Shown here in pieces: positions 8,819-20,041 of a DNA stretch of 64,000 nucleotides. Numbering within the stretch: the stretch's first letter is position 1; every line of letters starts with the position of its first letter. The stretch is from Methylovulum miyakonense HT12 (lineage in GTDB: Bacteria; Pseudomonadota; Gammaproteobacteria; Methylococcales; Methylomonadaceae). The stretch is from the NCBI RefSeq assembly GCF_000384075.1, contig NZ_KB913025.1, positions 4,596,187 to 4,660,186 on the forward strand. Reading direction: 5' to 3'. The notes beneath the pieces were generated by a model that was not told the DNA's origin, did no database searches, and saw only the letters and a program-made list of their open reading frames with translations. Position numbers and translations under genes: made by a program.

Positions 8819-10411
8819 ATGCCAGCACGACTGCTCGTTTATCTCGCCTATTTTCTAGCATCATCCACGCATTACCAACACACCAAACAGTTTTTTTACG
8901 ACTTGTTGGAAAACCCCAACAGCCGTATGAAAGCCTATTTTGATGTGTTTATGATTTGCTTGGTGATGGCTAGCGTGTTTTTGCTGATTTATGAGGTGGA
9001 CACGCCGCTGACGCGCATGGATATGCTGTTTGAACAAGCTATCGTGGCTATTTTCATCTTGGAATATCTCCTTAGGGCCTGGCTTTACAATGACTGCCAT
9101 AAGGTCATCATCGGGTATCACGAACACACCCAATACCTGAAAATCCCGTTCCGCTCCACTAAAGCCCTGGGCATGGTCGTAAGCAAAAAAATCGACTACC
9201 TGTTCACGCCTTTAGCCATCATCGACTTACTGGCGATCCTGCCGAGTTACCGCCCGTTGCGGATACTACGTGTCTTCCTTATCTTTCGCCTGTTCAAGCT
9301 GCTGCGCTATTTCGATAGCATCAAATTGTTCACCGAAGTGCTGGCCAGCAAGCGTTTTGAATTATTCACCCTGTTGATCTTTTTAAGCTTTGTCGTCATG
9401 ATCGGCAGCACCGCCATTTACCTGTTTGAAAAGCCCTCAGGCAATCCGCAAGTGAAGGAACTGTTTGATGCCGCCTATTTTACGATAGTCACCGTGTCCA
9501 CGGTCGGCTATGGCGATATTACCCCGCATTCCACGGGCGGGCGGCTGGTGGCGATGAGCCTGATTTTAAGCGGCTTGGGCGTGTTCTCGTTCCTGACTTC
9601 GATCCTGGTGTCGGGCTTTAATGAAAAAATGCACGTCATGCGCGAAAACCGCACCTACTCCGAACTTAAACGCCATGCCCATTATGTGATCATCTGCGGT
9701 TTTGGGCGGGTCGGAGAGCATATCGCCACGCAATTGGCAAAAGACCGGCTACATTTTGTGATCATTGATACCGATGAGAAAAACGTCCAGGAGGCCAAGC
9801 AACGCGGTTATCTGGCGATCCAAGCGGACGCCAGCAAAAATGATGTGCTGCGCAATGCGGGGATCAACAATGGCGCGACGGCGGTTTTCTGCACTACGGG
9901 CAATGATGTGGTGAATGTCTACATCACCTTGAGCAGCCGCTACCTGAACCCGGACATCCGCATCATCTCCCGTGCCAATCAGGAACACAACGTCAACAAA
10001 CTCTATCAGGCAGGCGCCAATGATGTCATCCAGCCGTTTGCGATTGCGGCGATGGTGGCGGCGGAATACATCGGCCAGCCCGTGGCTTTTGAAGCGATCC
10101 AAGGCATACTGCGGCAAGAAAACCAGTCGGGTATGGAAGCGGTTGCCGTGCTCCCGGGTTCGGCATTGGTTGACAAAAGCACTGGCGAGCTGGATTTTGC
10201 CCAACGCAAACTGATACTCATCGGTGTCATCAGTTCCCATTTAGCCCATCAGCGCCATAAAAACCGCTACCGTGTGAACCAACAGCATTTTTATTTTAAT
10301 CCTGCCCCGCATTTTGTATTGCAAGCCGGCGATTTGTTGGTGCTGTTAGGCCGCAACGTCAGCATCGGGCATTTCCGCAGCCAATTTCCGGGTAAAAAAC
10401 ATCGGCCATGA
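8819..10411 (+). CDS. Six-transmembrane voltage-gated-type potassium channel with RCK (TrkA-N/TrkA-C) domain
   Basis: The 530-residue inner-membrane channel has a Kv-like membrane part. S1 is around residue 40-60, an S4-like basic helix reads RPLRILRVFLIFRLFKLLRY, and the selectivity filter TVSTVGYGDITP lies near residues 223-235. A cytoplasmic RCK follows: a Rossmann domain starting at VIICGFGRVGEHIATQL, then a TrkA-C lobe ending near residue 520. RCK domains gate K+ flux in response to nucleotides or cations. The next gene overlaps it (ATGA) and encodes a second, free RCK protein, so the two probably act together. The start is the first ATG; a later ATG at residue 37 would also keep S1. Confidence 0.9.
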   Translation: MPARLLVYLAYFLASSTHYQHTKQFFYDLLENPNSRMKAYFDVFMICLVMASVFLLIYEVDTPLTRMDMLFEQAIVAIFILEYLLRAWLYNDCHKVIIGYHEHTQYLKIPFRSTKALGMVVSKKIDYLFTPLAIIDLLAILPSYRPLRILRVFLIFRLFKLLRYFDSIKLFTEVLASKRFELFTLLIFLSFVVMIGSTAIYLFEKPSGNPQVKELFDAAYFTIVTVSTVGYGDITPHSTGGRLVAMSLILSGLGVFSFLTSILVSGFNEKMHVMRENRTYSELKRHAHYVIICGFGRVGEHIATQLAKDRLHFVIIDTDEKNVQEAKQRGYLAIQADASKNDVLRNAGINNGATAVFCTTGNDVVNVYITLSSRYLNPDIRIISRANQEHNVNKLYQAGANDVIQPFAIAAMVAAEYIGQPVAFEAIQGILRQENQSGMEAVAVLPGSALVDKSTGELDFAQRKLILIGVISSHLAHQRHKNRYRVNQQHFYFNPAPHFVLQAGDLLVLLGRNVSIGHFRSQFPGKKHRP

Positions 10412-11109
10412 AACGTATAGCGATATTTGGCTACAGCATTATGTCAGTGGCGGTGATGACGCGGCTACGCGACGATAAATACCAACTGCTGTTCGTGGGC
10501 CAAGACGAACAGGAAGCGATGCTGATGGCGGACCAAGGTTTCACCTCGCAAGCTATTGATTTCCGAAACGACGACGAATTGAAAGCCATTGGCATAGGTA
10601 GGGACATTGACGTCATTTTCTGCTTCTTCCCCGCCGATTCCGATAACGTGTTCCTGACGATTTCCGCCCGTGCCTTGGATGCCAGTTTGACCATCATCGC
10701 CGTAGTGGACGATCCCGAATCTGCCGACAAATTGCTCGCCGCAGGAGCGGATAAAATCATCGACCCGCATGAGATTTGCGGCCGCAAAGCCCATGAAATG
10801 CTGGCCCGTGCGGACATCTCCACGATACTCGACAACACGGTGTTCGGCCAGCATGACCTGAACATGGCGCAAATCGAAATTCCGCCGGGTTCTTTTTTGC
10901 AAAACCAAGCCGTCAGCGGCTTGAAATTGAATGCCAATCATAACTTGATTTTGTTGGGCGTGGTGGATAAGGAACTGGGGAATGGGCTGCACCTTGCCGT
11001 TGGCGAGCAAGAACATTGGCTGGCTGAAGGGGATGTGCTGGTGGTGTTAGGTACGGCGGCGGGGATCCGGGCGTTTAAGGAAGAGGTGGCGCGAGTTTCT
11101 GGCGGCTGA
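10408..11109 (+). CDS. Stand-alone RCK/TrkA-type nucleotide-binding regulatory protein
   Basis: The 233-residue soluble protein opens with a degenerate Rossmann start (RIAIFGYSIMSVAVMTRL), has conserved VDDPESADKLLAAGADKIIDP, and ends with a TrkA-C-like beta lobe (LILLGVVDKELG, then EGDVLVVLGTAAGIRAF). RCK proteins form rings that gate K+ channels or transporters. The GxGxxG loop is altered (GYSIMS), so nucleotide binding may be weakened or lost. Translation is coupled to the channel gene by an ATGA overlap, which suggests heteromeric RCK assembly with it. Confidence 0.82.
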   Translation: MKRIAIFGYSIMSVAVMTRLRDDKYQLLFVGQDEQEAMLMADQGFTSQAIDFRNDDELKAIGIGRDIDVIFCFFPADSDNVFLTISARALDASLTIIAVVDDPESADKLLAAGADKIIDPHEICGRKAHEMLARADISTILDNTVFGQHDLNMAQIEIPPGSFLQNQAVSGLKLNANHNLILLGVVDKELGNGLHLAVGEQEHWLAEGDVLVVLGTAAGIRAFKEEVARVSGG

Positions 11110-11147
11110 CATTAATTTGCGGCTAGGGATAAGCAAAGGCTCCCGGC

Positions 11148-12350
11148 CTATGCTACGGTTTGCTTGCCGGCCAGGTGCCGCTTCTGGTTTTTCATCTCTT
11201 GCGCCGCCAGCGCATAGCCGCCATTTGCGCCATCCAAAAAATGCACATGGTGGTTGCCGTAATCGGAGATGATGCAGGTTATCAATGCGGTCGGCGCCGC
11301 GTGGAGGCCAAACGCAATTTTGCCATCCTGATGCAATTGTCCCAACACTTCCCGTAATTGCTGGCGTTGGGCCGCCGTCCCAGAAATGACCATACGCAAC
11401 ACATCATCAAATTTCCGGTAGTCGGTGTTGGCGACCAGCATTTGTTTGTACCGGCCCCAATTTCCGGCCCTTGTTTTTAGCCGCAAGCCCATGAACAGCC
11501 TCCCCAACAGCACCCGGAACGGCAGTTTGAACGCGTATAACCAGCGTTGCCAGCCCGATTGCCCCGCCGTCCTGATTTTGATCTCAGCAGACAAGTTTTT
11601 CGGGGAAAGGCTAAGCGCAAGCCGGTTTTCCCTAAGCGGGTGGTGGCACCCCTCATTGCCATAGATTTGGGTGATATGTCCTGAAATCGCCTGATAAACC
11701 GCCTGTTCCGAGGCTTCCTCGGTTTCCAGGCATTGCACCAGCAGGGTGATGATCTCTTCATGGGGACTGGCAATTTCATTCCAGCGGCATTCAAAGCCGC
11801 TAAAATCGCCTTCCGTGTGCAATTCTGATTCCGGCACTAAGAAGGGGTTGTTGGGGCTTTGGCCTTTGACCAAAGCTTCCGCATAAGCAATGCCACTGCC
11901 GGCAAACATAGCTTGCTGGTAAGTGGCGTAAGGCCGGTATTTGCTTACCCGCACCGTATGCCCGCTTGCCTCAATGACCTGCATCGGCACCATACCAACC
12001 CGCAAAGCCAGGCCAAATTGCCCCGCCGCCATATCCCGAGCGGCCTTTAGCGCGGATGCGACAGGCTCTTGTTGGGACGGCGGAATGCAAAACGTCGCAC
12101 CGTCACCACCAAATATGTAGGGGATATTCAGGGGTTTTGCGGCGTTCAGCACGGCGACGATAGAGGCTACCCCTAGCGCATTAATGTCTTTGTAACGGCC
12201 ATCTTGGATGGCGCGGGTCGAATCCACCACATCAGTAATGACCACCAGCCAATCCGATGGCAGCGGCGTGTAGCGGCCGATCTGCGAAAAGGCATGGAAG
12301 TCGGTGAATCCGGCAAGGTTTTCGTAGAAATCATCATTAATGGAAGCCAT
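11148..12350 (-). CDS. DUF3095 domain protein
   Basis: The 400-residue protein matches the DUF3095 family: FYENLAGFTDFHAFSQIGRY at the N-terminus, DWLVVITDVVDSTRAIQDG, then IFGGDGATFCIPP. The D(V)VDSTRA and GGDGAT segments resemble the metal-binding strands of class III nucleotidyl cyclases, as does the family generally, but a catalytic role is unproven. I start at the ATG of MASINDD, which has AAGG upstream; a TTG eight codons earlier is possible. It ends a minus-strand group after the SanA-like gene. Confidence 0.8.
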   Translation of the reverse strand: MASINDDFYENLAGFTDFHAFSQIGRYTPLPSDWLVVITDVVDSTRAIQDGRYKDINALGVASIVAVLNAAKPLNIPYIFGGDGATFCIPPSQQEPVASALKAARDMAAGQFGLALRVGMVPMQVIEASGHTVRVSKYRPYATYQQAMFAGSGIAYAEALVKGQSPNNPFLVPESELHTEGDFSGFECRWNEIASPHEEIITLLVQCLETEEASEQAVYQAISGHITQIYGNEGCHHPLRENRLALSLSPKNLSAEIKIRTAGQSGWQRWLYAFKLPFRVLLGRLFMGLRLKTRAGNWGRYKQMLVANTDYRKFDDVLRMVISGTAAQRQQLREVLGQLHQDGKIAFGLHAAPTALITCIISDYGNHHVHFLDGANGGYALAAQEMKNQKRHLAGKQTVA

Positions 12351-12431
12351 TATCCATACCTTTTTAAAGGCCAAGCCCTAGGATTACCCAACGAGGCTTG
12401 TCCATACCCTTTTATCCATGATGGCCATCGC

Positions 12432-13133
12432 TTAAGCCCCACACGAGCCATAGCGCACAAGATAATGAATAAAGGCGGCAGTCTCGCGCAATGACGAATA
12501 GACATCCCGGAGTTCAAAAAAATCGGCGTGCGCCGAATACACATTAGGGAGATGGCAACGTTGGAGAATGAAACGGGAACGGGGCAAGTGGTAATACTGG
12601 GAAACCACCAAGACACTGTTGAAATGGTGCCGCCTGGCAAGCACCGAGGTGTTCCGCGCACTGGCAAAGGTAGTATTGCCATGGCTATCAACCAGGATGT
12701 CCGTGGCGGACACACCCTGCGCCACGAGGTAAGCTTTCATCACCGCCGCTTCATCATGGCCTTCTTTACCCACTGCACCGCTGGTGATGATGGTGCGGAA
12801 ATAACCGGAGCGGTATAAGGCCAAGGCCTTATCCAAGCGCGCTTGCAAACGCGGGGAAAGCGTGCCGTCCTGGTTGACGGTATTGCCCAAGACCAAACCG
12901 GCATCGGCATAACCTAACCGGTCTTGCAAACCATCGGCGATGATAAACAGGGTGCAAAGCAAACTTGCCGATAGGCCTAAGCCGACCAATGTTACCGCCT
13001 GTTTAAGCCAGTTTGCCCATGGCAACGTGATGATAAACAGGGTGCAAAGCAAACTTGCCGATAGGCCTAAGCCGACCAATGTTGCCGCCTGTTTAAGCCA
13101 GTTTGCCCATGGCAACGTTAAGGGATAGCTCAT
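12432..13133 (-). CDS. SanA/YdcF-like DUF218 protein with duplicated transmembrane segment
   Basis: The C-terminal DUF218 domain (about residues 75-233) has DAGLVLGNTV, SPRLQARLDKALALYRSG, TIITSGAVGKEGHDEAAVMK, SHGNTTFASARNT and VVSQYYHLPRSRFILQR. This is typical of SanA-type envelope-barrier proteins, normally held by one N-terminal helix with the domain in the periplasm. Here the helix-coding unit of 30 codons is present twice in tandem (TLPWANWLKQA...TLFII repeated, differing in one residue). Two helices would place the domain on the opposite side of the membrane unless one fails to insert. The frame is intact. It lies downstream of ftsB. Confidence 0.85.
   Translation of the reverse strand: MSYPLTLPWANWLKQAATLVGLGLSASLLCTLFIITLPWANWLKQAVTLVGLGLSASLLCTLFIIADGLQDRLGYADAGLVLGNTVNQDGTLSPRLQARLDKALALYRSGYFRTIITSGAVGKEGHDEAAVMKAYLVAQGVSATDILVDSHGNTTFASARNTSVLARRHHFNSVLVVSQYYHLPRSRFILQRCHLPNVYSAHADFFELRDVYSSLRETAAFIHYLVRYGSCGA
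12939..13118. repeat. Exact 90-bp tandem duplication within the SanA-like gene
   Basis: Bases 12939-13028 and 13029-13118 are identical except for one position (A at 12994, G at 13084). The unit is 30 codons, so the frame is kept. It encodes one complete hydrophobic helix with its flanking residues. The near identity indicates a recent event, or an assembly artefact if the reads do not span it. Confidence 0.97.
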
Positions 13134-13208
13134 TAAATTGGGTTTGCCGCAAAGTGGCCACTTGGATTAATAATCCCAAAATGGGTTGCCAAAAGCCCGG
13201 AACCTTGC

Positions 13209-13481
13209 CTATTCGAGCACTTGAAAGAACGTTTCGTCCGCCCGGATCATGCCCAGTTCGTCTCTGGCCCGTTCTTCTAAAGCTTCTTGGCCTTTGCGTA
13301 AATCTTCCACTTCGGCGTAAAGCGCTTCATTGCGCTGTTTTTTTTCTTCAACCAGTTGCTTTAATTCGGCCAATTGCTGTTCACGGCCTTTAAGCTCGGC
13401 AATGCTGCCATTTTCAGGATCCCATAAACGGTATTGAAAATGCGCAATCAATAACACAATGATGACGAGCAGGATTTTCAT
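13209..13481 (-). CDS. ftsB: Cell division protein FtsB
   Basis: This small bitopic protein links FtsL and FtsQ in the divisome. I start at the second ATG (MKILLVIIVLLIAHFQY), giving 90 residues. One membrane helix (3-17) is followed by a leucine-rich coiled coil (REQQLAELKQLVEEKKQRNE) and the conserved ERARDELGMIRADETFFQV. The start ten codons upstream would add a charged stretch not seen in the family. The gene lies directly downstream of eno, as in many gammaproteobacteria, with a terminator-like hairpin between them. Confidence 0.92.
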   Translation of the reverse strand: MKILLVIIVLLIAHFQYRLWDPENGSIAELKGREQQLAELKQLVEEKKQRNEALYAEVEDLRKGQEALEERARDELGMIRADETFFQVLE

Positions 13482-13503
13482 GGCGTGCCTTAAAATAAAA
13501 ATC

Positions 13504-13533
13504 CGGGGCAACCGGGCTATGCCAATTGCCCCG
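13504..13533 (-). terminator. Rho-independent terminator after eno
   Basis: On the minus strand an 8-base stem CGGGGCAA / TTGCCCCG closes a 14-base loop and is followed by GATTTTTATTTT. It lies between the eno stop and the ftsB start, so it ends or attenuates transcription into ftsB. Confidence 0.75.
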
Positions 13534-13543
13534 AATTAGCTAA

Positions 13544-14878
<1,335 letters not shown>

Positions 14879-14907
14879 TTAAAAATTTTTCAATGCTGTT
14901 TGCGGGT

Positions 14908-15384
14908 TTAATCGTCCGAACGTTTCGGGATTAAGGATTTGATTTGTAAATGATGGCCTTTAGGGGTTGGCTTAAAACTAAAGTCCACTATATGTCGTTC
15001 ATCATTAGGGTACAACTCGTCTTTGCGCCTCATCAGCTCCGCCAGAACACGCAGCATGACTATCGAATCGGGCGGGTCTTGATGCAAAGTTGGCGCATTG
15101 GAAAAAGCCGCAATATCGTGTTCGAACCGCTGGTTAAAGCCAGGTAATGCATCCAAAGCCGACAGTAACTTTGACTGGCGCCCTTCAAGATCAGTCGACA
15201 AGGCAATATTCCAAGCGGTGACCGCCATGGTTATCAGATTATGCTGGCTATCAAAGTCTAGCGCGTCGGTATCAAACGGTTCGCATAAATGCAAGATGGC
15301 CTCGGATAATTTGACCTTGTCATATTTTTGTACAGTAGCTTGTTGTAAGCGTTGCTGATGTTTTTTGCGGCTAGCTTTGCCCAT
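14908..15384 (-). CDS. Hypothetical protein between eno and a Uma2 gene
   Basis: I do not recognise this 158-residue soluble protein. It starts with a basic stretch, MGKASRKKHQQRLQQ, as in many small nucleic-acid- or ribosome-associated proteins. A helical middle (LITMAVTAWNIALSTDLEGR) and a C-terminal DFSFKPTPKGHHLQIKSLIP follow. There are no membrane segments and no obvious catalytic motif. Composition resembles the neighbours, and it lies on the same strand as eno and kdsA, so it is probably a real gene transcribed with them. Confidence 0.7.
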   Translation of the reverse strand: MGKASRKKHQQRLQQATVQKYDKVKLSEAILHLCEPFDTDALDFDSQHNLITMAVTAWNIALSTDLEGRQSKLLSALDALPGFNQRFEHDIAAFSNAPTLHQDPPDSIVMLRVLAELMRRKDELYPNDERHIVDFSFKPTPKGHHLQIKSLIPKRSDD

Positions 15385-15435
15385 TTGTGTAATTCTTTTG
15401 AATAGGTAAAAAATAGGTTAACGGGTGGAGGCAAG

Positions 15436-16044
15436 TCACCCTTCTTTAAACAACCCCGCCAAATCAATCGCCAAATCCGGAAACAAAAACGGTATGGCGA
15501 GATCATCGCCCGCATAGTTGTTGGTCAACTGATATTCGCCTGTTTCATCATTCAAGACAAATTGGTTGATGACTTCCTCGTAAGGAAATACTAGCCAATA
15601 TTCTTTTACACCGCTTTCGGCATATAAGGCCTGCTTAGTTTTGACTTCTTTCTTGGAGTTGCCTTTGGATAATATTTCGATAATCCAATCGGGTGCGCCA
15701 TTGCAGCCTTGTTCATCGAGTTTTTCCGGGTCGCAAATCACGCAAATATCGGGTTGGACAACGGTGGTAATGTCTCTATTGGCTAGTAACGACTTTTTAC
15801 GGTTATATAAACGCACATCGAATGGGGCAGCGAAAACTTGGCAAGGTTTGCTTAGAAAATAATTAAACAACCGTCCACTAAGTTGCATTGATAAGCGTTG
15901 ATGCTTCACATTCGGCCCCGGACACATCAACGAAATCTTGCCCTTAAACAATTCCAGCCTTTCTTCGAACTGCCAGGTCAAATAATCGGCATAACTATAG
16001 TTGCCGTTAGGATCAAGCTGGCTAATATCAGTGATGGCGGGCAT
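15436..16044 (-). CDS. Uma2-family (DUF820) putative restriction-like nuclease, copy 1
   Basis: The 202-residue protein carries the PD-(D/E)xK core of the family: VVQPDICVICDPEKL, GAPDWIIEILSKGNSKKEVKTK and GVKEYWLVFP, so the acidic residues and lysine are in place. Uma2 proteins are widespread, often multi-copy, and without a settled role. It is a clear paralogue of the protein at 16939-17553; both begin MP(A/V)IT(D/E)(I/L)SQLD. The two lie on either side of kdsA, pointing to local duplication. Confidence 0.88.
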   Translation of the reverse strand: MPAITDISQLDPNGNYSYADYLTWQFEERLELFKGKISLMCPGPNVKHQRLSMQLSGRLFNYFLSKPCQVFAAPFDVRLYNRKKSLLANRDITTVVQPDICVICDPEKLDEQGCNGAPDWIIEILSKGNSKKEVKTKQALYAESGVKEYWLVFPYEEVINQFVLNDETGEYQLTNNYAGDDLAIPFLFPDLAIDLAGLFKEG

Positions 16045-16062
16045 GGCGATACCTCTGACGAT

Positions 16063-16896
16063 TTACAAGGTGTTTTCAATAAACGGCTGGGCTTTAACGG
16101 CCCTGTCTAAAATCAACAAAGTTTCCAACAATTCTTTCATGCGGTGCAACGGCCAGGAGTTAGGGCCGTCGCTTTTGGCTTCGGCAGGGTTCGGGTGGGT
16201 TTCCATAAACAATCCGGCAATACCGACCGCGACCGCCGCCCGTGCCAACACCGGCACATGCTCGCGCTGGCCGCCGGAGCAGTTGCCTTGACCACCCGGC
16301 AATTGCACGGAATGGGTGGCATCAAACACCACCGGGCAATCGGTGTCGCGCATCACGGCAAGCGAGCGCATGTCAGACACCAAGTTATTGTAGCCAAACG
16401 AGACGCCGCGTTCACAGACCATAATCTTGTCGTTGCCTGTGGCCTTGGCTTTTTTGGCGACATTCGCCATATCCCAAGGCGCGAGGAATTGGCCTTTTTT
16501 GATGTTGACCGGAATGCCTTGCGCGGCAACGGCTTGGATAAAATTGGTTTGGCGGCATAAAAACGCGGGCGTTTGCATGACATCAACGACGCCGGCGACT
16601 TCCGCCAACGGTGTGTCTTCGTGGACATCGGTCAACACGGGCACGCCGATTTGGGCTTTCACTTTCGCCAGGATTTCCAGGCCTTTTTCCACGCCCAAAC
16701 CACGGAAACTTTCGTGCGAGGAACGGTTGGCTTTATCGAATGAGGATTTGTAAATGAACGGGATGCCCAGTTCGCTGGTGAGTTCTTTCAAATAGCCCGC
16801 CGTATCCAAAGCCAGTTGCTCGCTTTCGATGACGCAAGGGCCGGCGATCAGAAATAAGGGTTGGTTCAGGCCGACTTCAAAGCCACATAATTGCAT
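16063..16896 (-). CDS. kdsA: 3-deoxy-8-phosphooctulonate (KDO 8-phosphate) synthase
   Basis: KdsA condenses arabinose 5-phosphate with phosphoenolpyruvate, the first committed step to the KDO sugar of lipopolysaccharide. The 277-residue protein has [90 protein letters not shown] and the C-terminal [12 protein letters not shown]. It is complete. It sits in the pyrG-kdsA-eno-ftsB group, with one Uma2 gene immediately downstream (18 bases) and two upstream. Confidence 0.97.
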   Translation of the reverse strand: MQLCGFEVGLNQPLFLIAGPCVIESEQLALDTAGYLKELTSELGIPFIYKSSFDKANRSSHESFRGLGVEKGLEILAKVKAQIGVPVLTDVHEDTPLAEVAGVVDVMQTPAFLCRQTNFIQAVAAQGIPVNIKKGQFLAPWDMANVAKKAKATGNDKIMVCERGVSFGYNNLVSDMRSLAVMRDTDCPVVFDATHSVQLPGGQGNCSGGQREHVPVLARAAVAVGIAGLFMETHPNPAEAKSDGPNSWPLHRMKELLETLLILDRAVKAQPFIENTL

Positions 16897-16938
16897 GGGT
16901 ATTCCTGTTATCTAATATAAAAAAAGTTTTTGCGGATG

Positions 16939-17553
16939 TCAGTCATCCACGCAGTCTGCAAAAAGTTCTGCCAGATCAATCGCCAAATCAGAAAACAAGG
17001 CCGGAATGGCCTTATCGTCTTCGGCGTACATGTTTTTCAGTTGATAGAGTCCGCCATCATCCAGCACAAATTGGTGGACGGCTTCGGCTTCCGGATAAAC
17101 TAGCCAATATTCCTGCACGCCGCTTTCTTGATAAAGCTGGTATTTGATCTGCATCTCGCGTTTGGAGTTGCCTTTCGACAAGATTTCAATAATCCAATCC
17201 GGCGCACCGTTGCAACCTTGTTTGTCCAGCAACTCAGGGTTACAAATCACGCATAAATCGGGCTGGACTACCGTGTAAATCTCTTGGCTTTTTAGGATGG
17301 ACTTTTTGCGGTCATATAAACGCACATCGAAAGGTGCGGCAAAAAATTGGCAAGGCTTATGCTTAAAGTAGTTGTACAACATGCCATTAATATCAGCAGA
17401 AATCCGCTGATGGCTGACATTCGGCGCAGGCGACATCAACATGACTTTGCCTTTAACCAACTCGACCGCTTCTTTAAGCCGCCAAGTCAGATAATCGGCG
17501 TAGCTGTAAGTTTGGTTCAAATCCAATTGCGACAATTCGGTGATGACAGGCAT
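16939..17553 (-). CDS. Uma2-family (DUF820) putative nuclease, copy 2
   Basis: This is a paralogue of the protein at 15436-16044, with the same core: VVQPDLCVICNPELL, GAPDWIIEILSKGNSKREMQIK and GVQEYWLVYP. I start at MPVITELSQLD because it aligns with the start of copy 1. An ATG 11 codons upstream (17586) would overlap the preceding Uma2 gene by eight bases and remains possible. Length is then 204 residues. The PD, E and K positions are intact. No promoter was seen between it and the gene upstream. Confidence 0.86.
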   Translation of the reverse strand: MPVITELSQLDLNQTYSYADYLTWRLKEAVELVKGKVMLMSPAPNVSHQRISADINGMLYNYFKHKPCQFFAAPFDVRLYDRKKSILKSQEIYTVVQPDLCVICNPELLDKQGCNGAPDWIIEILSKGNSKREMQIKYQLYQESGVQEYWLVYPEAEAVHQFVLDDGGLYQLKNMYAEDDKAIPALFSDLAIDLAELFADCVDD

Positions 17554-17578
17554 ATTGGGTAGCTTTTCTGACAATGGA

Positions 17579-18055
17579 TTACGCATCCACTTTGACCGGA
17601 AACCCAGGCACCAATTCAGAATGGATCAATTGATGCTGGACATTAAAAAAAACCATATCCCCTTGTTCATTGCACATCCAAACTTCTTTCGCCCCTACGG
17701 CAAAATACAGTTGGCGTTTTTCCGCCATTTCTTTTTGGGTGTTGCTGTCAGAAATGATTTCTACGCAAATTTCCGGTGCGATGGAGGCTTCGGTTTGGGC
17801 TTTGATGATCTGTAACAGTTCAGAAGAAGCCCAAGCCACATCCGCTACCTTTGTGCCTTTGCTGGTTTTAATGGCACATTCGGGCAATGCTTTACCATCT
17901 TTTAACAAACAACGCAGAAGAAATTCAATTTCGCCCTGCAGTAGAGCGTGATAAAGCTTTACCGGACTCATAATAATTTTACCGTTTTCATCCAGCTCAA
18001 TTTTAAAAGGCAAATCTTGTAAGCTAGGATGTTCGCAGACTTCTTGCCAGTTCAT
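17579..18055 (-). CDS. Uma2-family (DUF820) putative nuclease, divergent copy 3
   Basis: The 158-residue protein is a shorter Uma2 member: NGKIIMSPVKLYHALLQGEI, KVADVAWASSELL, APEICVEIISDSNTQKEMAEKR and GAKEVWMCNEQGDMVFF. The catalytic pattern reads D-V-A-W, then VEIIS with a downstream lysine. It differs much more from copies 1 and 2 than they differ from each other, so it is a separate lineage, not a recent duplicate. It lies between pyrG and copy 2 on the same strand. Confidence 0.82.
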   Translation of the reverse strand: MNWQEVCEHPSLQDLPFKIELDENGKIIMSPVKLYHALLQGEIEFLLRCLLKDGKALPECAIKTSKGTKVADVAWASSELLQIIKAQTEASIAPEICVEIISDSNTQKEMAEKRQLYFAVGAKEVWMCNEQGDMVFFNVQHQLIHSELVPGFPVKVDA

Positions 18056-18132
18056 GGTCGCACCTTTTTTGCTTTAGAAAATCAACTTGCCCAATCAGCC
18101 TAGGAACGAACAAAAGCCAATTTCTTAAATCC

Positions 18133-19812
<1,680 letters not shown>

Positions 19813-20041
19813 TTAATCGACAATAAGCGTTTCGTCATGGGCTTTCGGGGTTTTACAAGCAATCGCACCAATGCCTAGGCTAGGCTGCGGGCACCCTTTT
19901 AAAAATAGGCTTATTAATCAACATGTAAAATGGCTCGCATAGCATGCCCTTATATTCTTGGGCATTTCGCCGGGAATGGGCGGGCTGGGTTGCCAAGTTG
20001 GCACGGATGCCTTGCGTAACAGGCTTGGCACTGCAAAGCCC

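Noticed and set aside
19997-20014. TGGCACGGATGCCTTGC, a sigma-54-like sequence
   Set aside because: The GG and GC elements are two bases too far apart, and it lies at the end of trkH without a gene to drive.
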